A DNA stretch of 33,876 nucleotides from Chara braunii (taxonomy: Eukaryota > Streptophyta > Charophyceae > Charales > Characeae). Under the pieces are notes generated by a model. The model was not told the origin of the DNA and made no database searches. It worked only from the letters and a program-made list of their open reading frames with translations. The stretch's first letter is position 1. Every line of letters starts with the position of its first letter. The position numbers and the translations under genes were made by a program. Below, piece by piece: positions 18,750 to 28,860 of this stretch. The stretch spans positions 1,398,744 to 1,432,619 of the forward strand of contig BFEA01000186.1 in NCBI GenBank assembly GCA_003427395.1, written 5' to 3'.

Positions 18750-18866
18750 GGTCCATTACCCAAAGAACCCATATGGGGATTGCACAGAGTGTCGAGGGTG
18801 CAGACTCCTCATGAGTCGGTGCAAGTCCCATGAAAACAATCTATCACCATCAGTCTTATTTTTTTT
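18750..18866 (+). ncRNA. Hammerhead ribozyme element, copy 3
   Basis: A T-arm-like GGGTCCATTACCC overlaps the start, 35 nt before the ribozyme. Stem III 3' strand CAGAGTGT plus cleavage-site C is at 18785-18793, giving a proper GTC site. Stem I hairpin is 18794-18807 (GAG...CTC). The core is CTCATGA (18808-18814, C for G at the third base). Stem II is GTCGG (18815-18819), loop TGCAAGT, CCCAT (18827-18831). GAAA is at 18832-18835. A T8 run is at 18859-18866. This copy keeps the best cleavage site and stem III 3' strand but has a mutated core. An anticodon-arm-like CCTGCTTTCAACCAGGG lies just upstream. Confidence 0.62.
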
Positions 18867-18881
18867 GCTCTTGTTGTTTTG

Positions 18882-18898
18882 AAAAAAAAAAAAAAAAA
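18882..18898. repeat. Poly(A)17 tract
   Basis: Seventeen A residues lie between the hammerhead element copy 3 and the tRNA-like sequence at 18899-19046. Its origin is unclear. Confidence 0.6.
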
Positions 18899-19046
18899 CC
18901 TGACAGCCATCATCGAACCGACCCACCCTAGGTAACTCCTCTTCTACCAGCGGAGTTCAAACTTAGGTCAAAAAAAAAAAAAAAAAAAAAACTTAGGTCC
19001 GTATTTCAAAAGTTCAGGGTTATACCAGCTAAGGCCAATTGGCCCC
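18899..19046 (-). mobile_element. tRNA-like SINE head, split by a poly(A) insertion
   Basis: On the minus strand, GGCCTTAGCTGGTATAACC resembles an A box. AGTTTGAACTCC resembles a B box once the poly(A) insertion at 18970-18988 is removed. Together these suggest an internal Pol III promoter from a tRNA-derived SINE. Confidence 0.5.
18959..18999 (+). mobile_element. Tail-only retroposition scar 1
   Basis: AAACTTAGGTC occurs at 18959-18969 and again at 18989-18999. Between them is nothing but A. This is an 11-bp target-site duplication around a pure poly(A) insert, as expected from target-primed reverse transcription aborted after copying only the tail. Confidence 0.8.
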
Positions 19047-19049
19047 TGT

Positions 19050-20612
19050 TTTTGATGCTTGTATTTTTTGAATTTTTTTCTTTTGTTCTTTTGTTTCTGT
19101 GAGTTTTGCATGTTTGCTGTTGTTCTGCTCTCTGAAACGCTTCCTCTCTACTTCGTTTGTTCTGATCAGGGACAAGGCCCTACGTTTGGGTTCCTAACAG
19201 TGCACTTTTCAATGCAGCACGCCGCAACGCTATTGCGGAAGTCCTGTACACCCAAACAGACACGCGTGCTATTTTCGTATCAGGTCAACATGGGAATACA
19301 TCCTGTAGAAAAAACCATGGTGATGATCTCACAATCCACAGACAGTTTCTGCTCTGCATACCTAATGTGGACTGGCATCACCATTGGCAGGTGCGACTAC
19401 TACTAGGGGGTAGCGGGTGGGAAGGCGGGAAGAATGACTTCATAGATCTACCAATGGAAAGAGGATTTGCAAGGCTTTGAATTGAGCAGGCACGGATGGT
19501 GTCATTACAGTCATTTGGCATTCTCTACATTTTCTCTGTCAGGAAAATGATATGTGCCTTTATCGATACACAGTCCGCAATCCTGCTGCTGTTTGACTGA
19601 GCCTGCACCATCACACTTCTTCCCACACGTTATTCAGGCAATGTTGCACACACCACTGAAAACCGCTCAGCTTTATCTAGCTAACCACAACCCACTGCCA
19701 ACCAACTCTCACATTGAAAACTTCTCACGCGCATCCAACCAGTGGAATATGTTCTCATTTTAGAACTTCGAAGACAATGGGTTAACCCATTCATGGTTGC
19801 GACACAAAGCATCGATGTCAAATCCGTCCATGTAATGTCCTCCCTAAGTCACAACTTTTCTCAGAGTAACACTACATATCCCAGACTGCTAGAATTCTAG
19901 GAAGCTCCGATTTTGCCTGTGTCACGAACAAAGGAAGTCTCCGGCAATGAGATGAAGCACTATCTGCTTGCAGGCATGCACTCCAACCTGTGTCATTCAA
20001 CTGTCTGCTTGCATCATTGCACTCCAACTGACCTGTCTGTCGTTCCGTCATGCCGAGGTAAGCCGCAAGGAGACAGTAGCAACCAATTTCTGCAGCAATG
20101 GCTCAAGGACCAGAAAATCATACAGTCACTCTACCAACAATGACCACATTCCGGCCAATGTGTGCTTCCATGACCAAGCAAGGGATCAGCAAGAGATCAG
20201 CAACAACAAGAATATGCTCCACCAAGCAAAATAAAGCAAACAGATTTACTTACAATGCGATTGTTGTTGGAAAGTTGAAGAAAACAGTGAATGCACTGAG
20301 AGCGCTACACAAATGCTAGCTCCACACTTGGTATCACAATAAGCTGTTGATACTGAGAAACGTGGTTGGCATATGAAGAGTGTGGGATGTCTTCCATGAG
20401 CAACCCGGAAGATACAAGGTCGTCTGATGGTCTATGGACGGATTTGAAACTTGACAATCAACTCAAGTTAGAAAAACATCAAACAGTCAAACCCACTCCA
20501 CCATGCACCCAGCCCCCCAGCAGACGCACCCACACATAGATGCATGCATGTGAGCCCATATGCATCAACAGGCACCCACACATGCATGCATGCAGAGGCA
20601 AGAGCATCCCAC
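19050..20612. other. Gene-free intronic stretch
   Basis: No gene or well-defined repeat is supported. Short plus-strand frames at 19059-19406 and 19913-20143 have no splice context or family resemblance. An alternating GCATGCATG-like stretch occurs near 20540-20595. Confidence 0.4.
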
Positions 20613-20621
20613 GAGAGAGAG

Positions 20622-20677
<56 letters not shown>

Positions 20678-20690
20678 GAAGAAGAAGAAG
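20613..20690. repeat. (GA)n microsatellite with (GAA)n end
   Basis: A GA run with an AAAA interruption near 20622, followed by GAAGAAGAAGAAGAAG. Confidence 0.95.
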
Positions 20691-20825
20691 ATGCTTGTAA
20701 AGTATAACACTTCAGAAACCCCTCTGTATCAGAGCTAAGACAACACGAGGCAGCTGCTAAAGTGAACAGATACTACTCAATGTATAAATTGCAATCCATA
20801 TTGCATCATGTAAAAAAAAAGGCAT

Positions 20826-21320
20826 GATATGCATGGATCGCAATCTACAACTGCATTCCCCAAGAGTGTAGAAACATTGCAGCAAGGAACTGATCGGCAC
20901 ACCATGGCTAGAATCTGTTGAGAACTCGTTTCTTGTTTTCTGTTCGGAAGCGATGATTTCAGCATGGCTTGCATGCCCTTGAAACAGTCACTTGTGAACA
21001 GCTCAAGAACGAAGTGAATGGAGGGGCGGCCGAAAATAGGATGGGTGGGTTGCGGAGAAAATAGAAATGCAAAACCCTGCACAGGTAACCTAAATTTCAA
21101 TCCATTCGGCCATCGGATCGATGAAAGCCGTGAGTTGTATGGATTGGAAATCTATACCCGTGCATCGCAACGTTGCGGCAAGGGGTTGCACGGCCCGCCA
21201 TGCTGCAATCTGTGCAGAACCGTTCTGGAAATCTATAATGACCCACCGTTCTGTGAGGAAGTGGTGTTTTCAGCATGACTTGCATGCACTTGACACACTC
21301 ACTTCTGAAGCGCTTTCGAG
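20826..21320. repeat. Diverged tandem duplication, about 300-bp period
   Basis: The segment 20826-21010 resembles 21130-21320. Shared landmarks in order are ATGGATCGCAATCTA/ATGGATTGGAAATCTA, GAAACATTGCAGCAAGG/GCAACGTTGCGGCAAGG, CCATGGCTAGAATCTGT/CCATGCTGCAATCTGT, TTTCAGCATGGCTTGCATGC/TTTCAGCATGACTTGCATGC, and CAGTCACTTGTGAA/ACTCACTTCTGAA. Identity is moderate, so the duplication is old. Confidence 0.75.
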
Positions 21321-21602
21321 CGCAGCAATCAGGGTCAGGGGAAGAGGGATGGATGGGCTATGGAGGAAGTGAAACTACACAACTTTGGAAATTCCGGATA
21401 ACCTACAACCGCCCAGCCAACAACTGTCAACATGAAAGCAGAAAACTTCAAAACTCACAAAAAGGCGACAAGGGAAAAAGGGAAATGTGTGAGGTGGTAA
21501 ACTAAGGGACAAAAATAATGGCCTTCCGAGAACGGCGAAAGAAGAATGGCCAACACTTCTCTACCGTCCCATCAAATGAAAAGCGAACCCATGTCACTAT
21601 CA

Positions 21603-21660
21603 CTGCTGCTTAGCAGGCAAGAGCACTTCGCTGCAGGTTGGTCTAGTTCCAATCTTCAAC
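21603..21660 (+). mobile_element. Possible tRNA-like SINE head
   Basis: CTTAGCAGGCAAGAGCACTT resembles a tRNA D-arm/A-box region, and GGTCTAGTTCCAATCTTC about 30 nt later resembles a T-arm/B box. Arm pairing is poor, so this is only suggestive. Confidence 0.3.
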
Positions 21661-22324
21661 CATTGCTCGCCAACAGTCTTGTCTTTGAATGAGATAGAAT
21701 CCATCTTCAGTTCAGCCATCTACCCACATTCACCGAGCATAGTTTCCAAGTTCACTATGCCTCCCCGCCGGCTCTTGCCTCGTCAAACATTCAAATAAAC
21801 CTTGCACTGCTTCAAACCCGAAGCGTGGTGGGGATAAAAGCTAATCCTCCTCACCACAGCTTTGTCCAATTCATGGTGGCAATACAGTGAAACAGCACAA
21901 AACCGAAGTCAAACCTGCGTTAACCACTGCAGGCATCCGTATCCAAGCAATGAATACCGAAATATCTCCATTGCTGGATATAAAGATGCCAGGATGGAGA
22001 ATGGGAATGCTTTCCCATCTCTTAGAGTGGTTAATGAGTGGATGTTCAACAGCGACCGCCCAAATGCATCCGTCTGGCAGGTTTCTGCTGGTTACCATTC
22101 TTGGCTTTGCTTCGGCAAAAGCAAAGCCACGATAATGTGCCCAAATGTCAATCGCATGGCCCAGCAAGGGAGGGAGAGTGGGAGTAGACCAGAGAAGTGG
22201 AGGCAGTCACACAACCCTACTCCACAGTCAGGAGAGCAATAGTAGCAAACAGAAGTAATTCCACTTTTCTGAAATCTAGGGAGGGCCTCTAAGGATCAGA
22301 ATCATATCAGTCAGGTCAACTCAC
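21661..22324. other. Intronic sequence, no feature seen
   Basis: No exon or repeat is supported between the tRNA-like sequence and the strong donor site of the next exon of the minus-strand gene. Confidence 0.45.
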
Positions 22325-25277
22325 CCGTGGTGCAACCCCGTTCTCTAGTCAGTTCTCTCTTGCAACCAAACCCTCCATCTCTTCCTGCTTGGCTGTCCTG
22401 GTGTGCAGTATCACCTTGTCCCCTTCTCTCTTCCTCATGTTGAACAGCAAGCGTCATTGGAGTGGAGCCAACCCTTTCTTGGGGATTCTGGGCGGTGACT
22501 CCAAAGCCAGCTCCAACGCCATCTGCAACTGCTGCTTGTGCCTTTCTTCCGTGATGAACCGTATCGCGTTCTACTGCTCCCTCCAGATTGCACTCGTTAT
22601 CTCTTTCTGCCCCGTTATGCAGGAGGTCAACAGAACCCTTCCTGGCTCTGCCATGAGGAATTGTAACTCCTTTCTCTAGCATGCCTGCAGCTCGAGCCGC
22701 TCTTGCCTCCAGCTCAGCAAGTTTGCCAACCACTCTTCCCAATTCATCCTCGGTATCTTCAGGTGTAGTTGACACTTCGAAAAACCTCTCCCTCCGCGTC
22801 CTGCTCTTTGATCCCTTGCTGCTACTCCTCCCTTTCTCCCTGTTCTTTCCTCCCTTTCGGATCTCAACTGTGGACACTATTTGCATCTTCATCTTGTTCT
22901 TTCGATCAACACCATCAAAGACCCGATAATCCCCTCCCACAGTACTGCCTCCACTCTCTCTATGATCTGGATGGGAACGAATCAAGCCATTCTCATTGCT
23001 ATCCTCCCTCCATAGTTCGACCTTTCCATGACTGGCCATCCTTGCTCGCATGAGCATCCCATCCCTGAACTCAGCATCCTCCTCTTCATCCCCATGGCTG
23101 CTGTCTTTGCCACGCCTGACCTCCTCATTAGTTCTTTTCTTCCTTCCAGATTTGCCTGACCCTTCAGCCATTTCCTCCTTTCTTTCCAATGTTGACTTCT
23201 CCCGCCGAGAAGAGAGTTCTTCAGGTTCCTTTCCGCTAGTCCTCTTCGCAGGGCTCGATAGAGTCACTGAAGGACCACCACCAGTTCCATCTGCCTCCTT
23301 CAGCTTTCTGCCCTCCCCTGTCAGCAGTGCCAGGCGCTGCCTTGAAGGAGGATGCCCCGGTGTTCCAGCAGAGGACAGCAACGACCTACGAGAGCTAGTT
23401 AGATCAGATGAGGTATCCCCTCCCCTCAAAGCAGCTGCCCTAGCTGTTCTATTGCTATCCTCCCGAACGGTATGCCGAGCACTAACCACAGCTGAATGTG
23501 CATGTTTGTGACGCTCATTGGCAAATCTGGGACCCTCACTTCTAGTACCAATAGTCCGAGCTGAGGGGATTTCACTGCAAGCTCCCTGCTGCTGGTGCTG
23601 GTGAACGGCAGGCTTAGAGGGAAAACCTTCCCTGACCCCTCCGCCAACACCCCTGCTGAGGACTGAATCTATTTTCTCCTCCATTGCTTGTCTGCGCCGT
23701 AGACTCCAATCTGCCACCAACAATGGCATACCTCCATTTCCCTTACGGTCACCCTCCTTGTCCCCTGTTTCTCCCTGCCTGTCAGAACCAGGAGAGCACT
23801 GCGCAGAACCGAATGCGCCTGGCAGAACCGCTTGGGGCCCACACTCACCCTCCACGGGTAGCGAACTAGAATTGACTATCAATTTTCCATCTGTCACCCC
23901 CGCATTAAACACCTCAACATCTTCATCAGTCTCCGATGAGAAGATGAAACCATGTCTAGGTGAACTTGTGCCTTCCTCTTCGTTATTTCCATTCTCCTCA
24001 CGAGCTTCTCCATATTGCATGGGTGTCATGCCAGACAGGCGAACGTCATCTGATCCATATCCGGGGAACATGTCCACAGTATCCATCTGAGGGCTGGTTT
24101 CTGCACATGGTTCGGCATACCGACCCCCACAAGATGGTGCATCCAGACCTTTTGCTGGAGTTACAGTGGTCGAACGAACTTGGCACTTTCTGCTGGCTTT
24201 CGCAGCAGCAGCAGCGGTAGCAGCACGGAATTCATCTCTGGATATATCATTAGCCAGGAAAGCCTTGATGACTCGCAACTGATGCGTTGTTGGTGAACTC
24301 ATCCCTTCAGTTTGATCACTGGCAAATCCTGACTTCTCCAAAAGTGTGGTATCCTCACTACACTCTGGGATATCCTCCACATCCCACTTTTTATCCCCAC
24401 TTTCCTTCTTCATTTTACTTGGTGAAGCTTTTGCGAAAGCAGCCCCCTCCTGTTTGACTTCGAACGTACGTGTTGTTACTGATGCTGCTCTCCTGACCAG
24501 ACAAGAGGGTCCCAAATCCGTACCACCAGTCATTTTTGCATCAGTGGATGGAAACATCTCTTTCCCTAGGTCCTTCAAGGGAGTAGGGAAGCGAGCTCCC
24601 GCACCAGGGTCTTTCTCCTGACCTGTATGGGTTTTCCCGTCTGGAACAAGGTGCTGAGCAAGTAGCACCTCGCTGGAAATGCCTGGACTGCTACTTCTCC
24701 CAGCTCGCCTTATATCAGACAGCACATCAAGAGAGAACTCGTCTTCCTCATCTTGATGACCCAGTGCCTCATCTCTGCCTCTCGAGGACGCAAGGGAACC
24801 ACAATGCTTCTTGACTACCTCAGGGCAGGAAGCTTCAGCTTCACCAGTGCTTGGGAAGCCACCACACTTTCTCTCTTCACACAATTCAGTCATGCATGCC
24901 TCTTCGCAGCCCGTAGTTTGACCATGCGCACTGGGATCTACGGTGTTCTCCCCACCAGTCGCATCATGACCTACATCAGCTTTCCATTCCAAGGACTTGC
25001 GTGGATCGAACCTAGTCCTCTCTCTTCCTCCTGGGAGTCCAACAGCTTCCCTCCATCCTTGCCGACCACCAAAATTGTGTTGCCCATTTGATGGATTGCA
25101 TCCATTCACATTGCCCTTAACTTGACCACCCGCTGCTGCTTGGCTCATCATCACTTCCAAACCCTTTTCCTCCAAGACTGCCATTTGAACACCTCTCGAC
25201 TTCAGGAAAGCTTCAATCTCAGCATCAACTGCCTTCTTGCACGCCCAGGCTTCCGACAATGCCTTTGCTTGCGATGA
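22325..25277 (-). CDS. Large minus-strand gene, fourth recognised exon (disordered region)
   Basis: An exon of 984 codons plus one base. It starts after TTACTGGGGCAG and ends at CACGG|GTGAGTT, a near-ideal donor that precedes the in-frame stop at 22311. The first residues, SSQAKALSEAWACKKAVDA and IEAFLKSRG onward, continue the coiled coil of the upstream exon. The rest is long, hydrophilic, Ser/Glu/Gly/Lys-rich and apparently disordered. Visible pieces are an Ala run (ATAAAAAKASRK), a sumoylation-type EVKQEG, and basic clusters (SGRKKR, and SKSRTRRERF) that could be nuclear localisation signals. I recognise no family. An ATG is not expected because this is an internal exon. Confidence 0.8.
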
Positions 25278-25975
25278 CTGCCCCAGTAAGCCAACAAGTC
25301 AGCACCAAAAATGTGTCAAGCAAGAACAGAAAAGATAAGAAGAAAAAGAGCACTTCAGACCTTGGAAGAGGGTGTCACACTCTACAGCTGTCCTAATGCA
25401 TAGTCTGGGCCAAAGGCAATGAACGTGCTCTTGTTATGTAGGTTATTAAGCAATTTTTCTAGTATTTCAGCTATGTTGGAATATACATTCACATTCTTTA
25501 TGTCTGTTACCGTCCTTTCGGTGCTATTCCGCTGGTTTTTTTTTTTGTTTTTTGTTTTTTTTTTTGTTTTGTTTTTTTTTCGCTGTTTTGTTCTCTGGGA
25601 ATACTGCAGTTCATAGGACGGTGCATCATGACGCGAGTAGCTCGAGAGTAAGTCATGAGGCCTCTCTCAATTGGCTACTCCTTAAAGATACTCGATTCTT
25701 GCCATAAGGCGGTCCCGCTGGACGGCTCAAGACATTCTTTTCCAACCAACAAACCATTGACTGTTGAGGCATTTTAGTATCATTTTACGCACATAGTCAA
25801 CGAGCCTACAACAAGCTTTATGTTCAGGCGAGGGACCATGACCCAGCCCTACCAGATGCGACACTCCAAGACTTGGCGGGCTGCACAAGCGAGTCCAGGT
25901 TGGCCCTAAGCGAAGGCTGGAGCTTGAGAAACAGTTGGGCCCTTTTTGGAGCCTGGTCGGGTAATTACCCGGTAG
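25278..25975. other. Intronic sequence with a T-rich tract
   Basis: A T-rich, TTTTTTG-repeating tract lies at 25535-25580. A palindromic GGGTAATTACCC is near 25959. No exon was found. Confidence 0.5.
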
Positions 25976-26475
25976 GCCCCGTCAGGATACAGACTGCCTA
26001 CCGGAGACCCAGACCTCAGCCGGAGAATTAGCAAAATGGAGATCGCCAATTGGGCAGCAGGCAGTATCATGCGGCAGTGCTGAGAGAGCGCTTGCAGCCA
26101 GCGCCTGAGAAGGGAAGAGCAGCCTAGCGTTAGCTGCTTGCACATGCACAGGCATAGCTGGTGAGCGGAGCGCCGTGCAGTGGAGAAGGTGGTGAGTGGT
26201 CGGGAAAAGTCAGGGAAGGCCTCGTCAGGCTACAGACTGCCTACCTGAGGCCCAGACCTCGGCCAGAAAATTAGCAAAATGGAGCAGCCCAAGGCAGATC
26301 ACATATTGGGCAGCAGGCAGTATCATGCGGCAGTGCTGAGAGAGCGCTTGCAGCCAGCACCTGAGAAGGGAAGAGCAGCCTAGTGCTAGCTGCTTGCACA
26401 TGCACTGGCATAGCAGGTGAGTGCAGCGCCGTGCAGTGGAGAAGGTGGTGAGTGGTCAGGAAAAGTCAGGGAAGG
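25976..26475 (+). repeat. About 245-bp tandem duplication
   Basis: Units 25976-26219 and 26220-26475 are highly similar, from GTCAGG(A/C)TACAGACTGCC through GGGCAGCAGGCAGTATCATG to AAAAGTCAGGGAAGG. The second unit carries about 12 extra bases near 26285-26310. The duplication is recent and lies in an intron of the minus-strand gene. Confidence 0.93.
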
Positions 26476-26818
26476 AGAGCAGCCGTGAGACAGGCAGATA
26501 GTTACCTGGTGTCCGGTCAGACACTTCAGCGGCTTCTAGAGTGAAGAGAGAACCAGAGGTTGTGCGCTTGTGTGTTTAAGACAGTGTAGGCAGATGCATC
26601 ACACCTAGGGCTCTTCAATGGTTTTTGTATTGATTGTTGAGAGGATCGATGAGGGCTTTCATTATCAAGAATTTCCAGTGTGCAGTGTTTTCTTGAATTG
26701 GTGTGCTCTCGGATTGGTCTTCAATGGTTTTCTTGAATTGGTGTCATTCTGCTTTCATTACTCATAATTGGTCTTCAATGAGCTCTTGCATCTCAACATT
26801 TAATTCTGATACTCCCAG

Positions 26819-27040
26819 GAAGAGCAGTCATACAATGATTTCCAGAGGGCAATGAGCTATGAAACTGAAAACATCAAAGAAAAAGTAGAGGCGGAATTCG
26901 GAATAGATCCTTTGTGCGGCCGCAACGTGGATCAGTTGTGCCTGCAGTACTTTGCAATACACGATAGATTGGACACTTGTGTGCGGGCAGTACTCCACAA
27001 TACGATAAACATGGGGTGGGCCTGGGGCCCACCTGGGTAG
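26819..27040 (+). CDS. Possible plus-strand exon or captured gene fragment
   Basis: After an acceptor-like TTCTGATACTCCCAG, a plus-strand frame reads EEQSYNDFQRAMSYETENIK and on through VEAEFGIDPLCGRNVDQLC. It is hydrophilic and protein-like until about 26995 and reaches a stop at 27038. It lies antisense within an intron of the large gene. There is no convincing donor or neighbouring exon. It might be an exon of a nested gene, a transposon-captured fragment or a chance frame. Part of its sequence (ATAGATCCTTTG, AGATTGGACACT) recurs in altered form at about 27140-27178, which argues for a repeat. Confidence 0.25.
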   Translation, partial: EEQSYNDFQRAMSYETENIKEKVEAEFGIDPLCGRNVDQLCLQYFAIHDRLDTCVRAVLHNTINMGWAWGPPG

Positions 27041-27189
27041 ACATTTTGCACCTTGGTGATTCAGCACTCGTATGTGAAGTCAACATCACTAACCAGATGG
27101 AAAAGGAAACATCCAAAAGTCTCAGAAAAGGAAACCACCATAGATCCTTTGCATCATCGTTATGACAGACTGGACACTGAACCCATCTG

Positions 27190-27262
27190 GATATAGGAAT
27201 CTAGACCATCCCTTTGTCAGATTTGAACCGGGGACTTACACCTTATCATGGCCTTAGTCTAC
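27190..27262 (-). mobile_element. Possible tRNA-like T-arm (SINE fragment)
   Basis: On the minus strand GTCCCCGGTTCAAATCTGAC contains a good B box (GGTTCAAATC at 27220-27229). The upstream part, AAGGCCATGATAAGG, only vaguely resembles an A box. Probably a SINE remnant. Confidence 0.4.
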
Positions 27263-27271
27263 GACTGACTT

Positions 27272-27314
27272 AAAAGAGCTGATTTAATAATAAAAAAAAC
27301 AAAAAGAGCTGATT
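27272..27314 (+). mobile_element. Tail-only retroposition scar 2
   Basis: AAAAGAGCTGATT occurs at 27272-27284 and at 27302-27314. The 17 bases between are TAATAATAAAAAAAACA. The duplicated site is preceded by TT, giving the TT|AAAA target preferred by L1-type endonucleases. Confidence 0.75.
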
Positions 27315-27615
27315 GTATGAGACATATTCAAGCACATCAAATAAGTTCAAAATCAAGTTTTCGTAACCTTTTTTTAATACCAGAATTGATATTTGATTCC
27401 GAAGGTTGAAACGAAAAAGGAAAATAGAAAAAAAAAAAAAAAGTTGCCCATACTGCAATGCAACACAACACGTACCCAAAGGTCAAAACGAGCATCAGCC
27501 AAAAGCTGTCCGTATAGCAATGCAATACAACAACGTACTGTCTTCAGTGTCTTTTCCAGATTTTCCTTCTTTTCCCAAAACCAAGATGTCAGAGTCATAT
27601 GCTTGCATCACATAC

Positions 27616-27908
27616 CTTTTCTTCCAATAATGAAATGCGAGACCTCAGTCCTCGATTTTCCCTCTCCATGTCAAGCAACCGTCTCTCCAGATCCGAAATA
27701 TCCGACCGCTCATCACAAGACAAGACATCGTAAGGGTCATCTCTGCCAACGAGAGCATGAAGTCGACGCCTCAATTCTGCAACCTCCTTCTCGGCCGCCT
27801 CCACCTTCATCTGCATTTCTGCAGTCTCAGCCGGGTCAATCTGATGGCAGGCAGAGGATGGCATAATCTCAGCCACTGCCAGCTGTTGCTGCACCTGTAG
27901 CTCCTCCA
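27616..27908 (-). CDS. Large minus-strand gene, third recognised exon (coiled coil)
   Basis: The exon starts after GCTGGATACAG and ends at GAAAAG|GTATGTGA, a good donor. It has two leading bases and 97 codons. The product, VEELQVQQQLAVAEI onward, has clear heptad character in two stretches: EMQMKVEAAEKEVAELRRRL, and after a short acidic linker DLERRLLDMERENRGLRSRI. This is a parallel coiled coil of the type used for dimerisation. The exon removes an apparent ATG at its upstream edge, which is intronic. Phase matches the exons on both sides. Confidence 0.78.
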
Positions 27909-28115
27909 CTGTATCCAGCATATGTTAACCAACACAGGTGCCGATCAGTAAATGTTGCCAGCTCACCGCTGGTATTCGGGAGCCAAGGTGGTTGCAAGGA
28001 AAAGTAGGTAGGTAGGTTCACGGAAGAGAAATAGGTTGGCAGGTTGAAATACTGCAAGGTTGGTTTGTGAGAATACTGAAAAGCTTTGTTCCCCCCTTGT
28101 TTGGTTGCCAATTGC

Positions 28116-28208
28116 CTACCGTCTTCACCCGAATAGAACACCCGGTAATTATGGTCGTGTCGGGACTGAAAAATGCATCAAATACAGCTATTCGGATGAA
28201 GACAGTCG
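28116..28208 (+). mobile_element. MITE-like element, copy B
   Basis: It begins CTACCGTCTTCACCCGAATA, continues CCCGGTAATTATGG and GGGACTGAAAAATGCATC as in copy A, and ends GGATGAAGACAGTCG, a diverged inverted terminus. It is 93 bp, shorter than copy A through internal deletions. Confidence 0.75.
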
Positions 28209-28301
28209 TTTTCCATCCTGATGGGAGATAGGTGACTGGAGGGTAGCAGGGCTTTCTGGTGGATGGAATACCACTAGGAATGTGTTAGGGTACAACGGCA
28301 A

Positions 28302-28381
28302 GTGAGACAGTGGTTCTGTTTGTTAAGTTTTGCCAGAGAGGGTGAGACGGTGGCTCTGTTCTGGTAAGTCTTGCCAGGAGG
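28302..28381 (+). repeat. 40-bp tandem duplication
   Basis: Units 28302-28341 and 28342-28381 both read GTGAGAC(A/G)GTGG(T/C)TCTGTT and end in TTGCCAG(A/G)AG-type sequence. Confidence 0.9.
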
Positions 28382-28597
28382 GGGTAAAAAAAAAGAGGAT
28401 ATGGAAGGCGGTACATGGGTGTGTGTTTTTCAGAAAACGACAATTTGGTGTGCTTTTGTTCATAAGGAATTATCGACCTCTTATCAAATCCTTTACTGAA
28501 CTCTTTCAGTAGCACTTGGAAAACGTTCTTTGCGTTATTCAAAACTTTTGATTCCTGTCCTTGGAAATGGAGGGACGCTGGAGACGGTTCCCGGCTC

Positions 28598-28640
28598 TAG
28601 CCGAAGGTGGGTGGTAATGGCCCCAGTATGTTCGGATGGA
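28598..28640 (+). repeat. Dispersed repeat R1, copy 3 (left end only)
   Basis: TAGCCGAAGGTGGGTGGTAATGGCCCCAGTAT, read in two parts, matches the left block of the R1 copies at 682 and 7737. The right block and tail are absent. Confidence 0.5.
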
Positions 28641-28795
28641 ATCGTGTAGTCGCTGTTATCGCCGTCGTCATATCTCTGTTTCGCTATCCTGCTGGCACTG
28701 ACATCCCATCCACTCTGCCCAATTTTCAGCGATCTATCTCTTTGTCAAGTCCTAGAATAGCAGTAATCACCCGGAACCTTATAGACTTCGGAAAC

Positions 28796-28823
28796 AAGCA
28801 CTCACACTAACACCGGTGGGGGC

Positions 28824-28860
<37 letters not shown>

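Noticed and set aside
20420-20452. CTGATGG followed by GTC-TATG-GAC and GAAAC, resembling another hammerhead core
   Set aside because: Six extra bases separate the stem from GAAA. There is no B-box-like motif or T run at the spacing seen in the other three copies, and no stem III partner.
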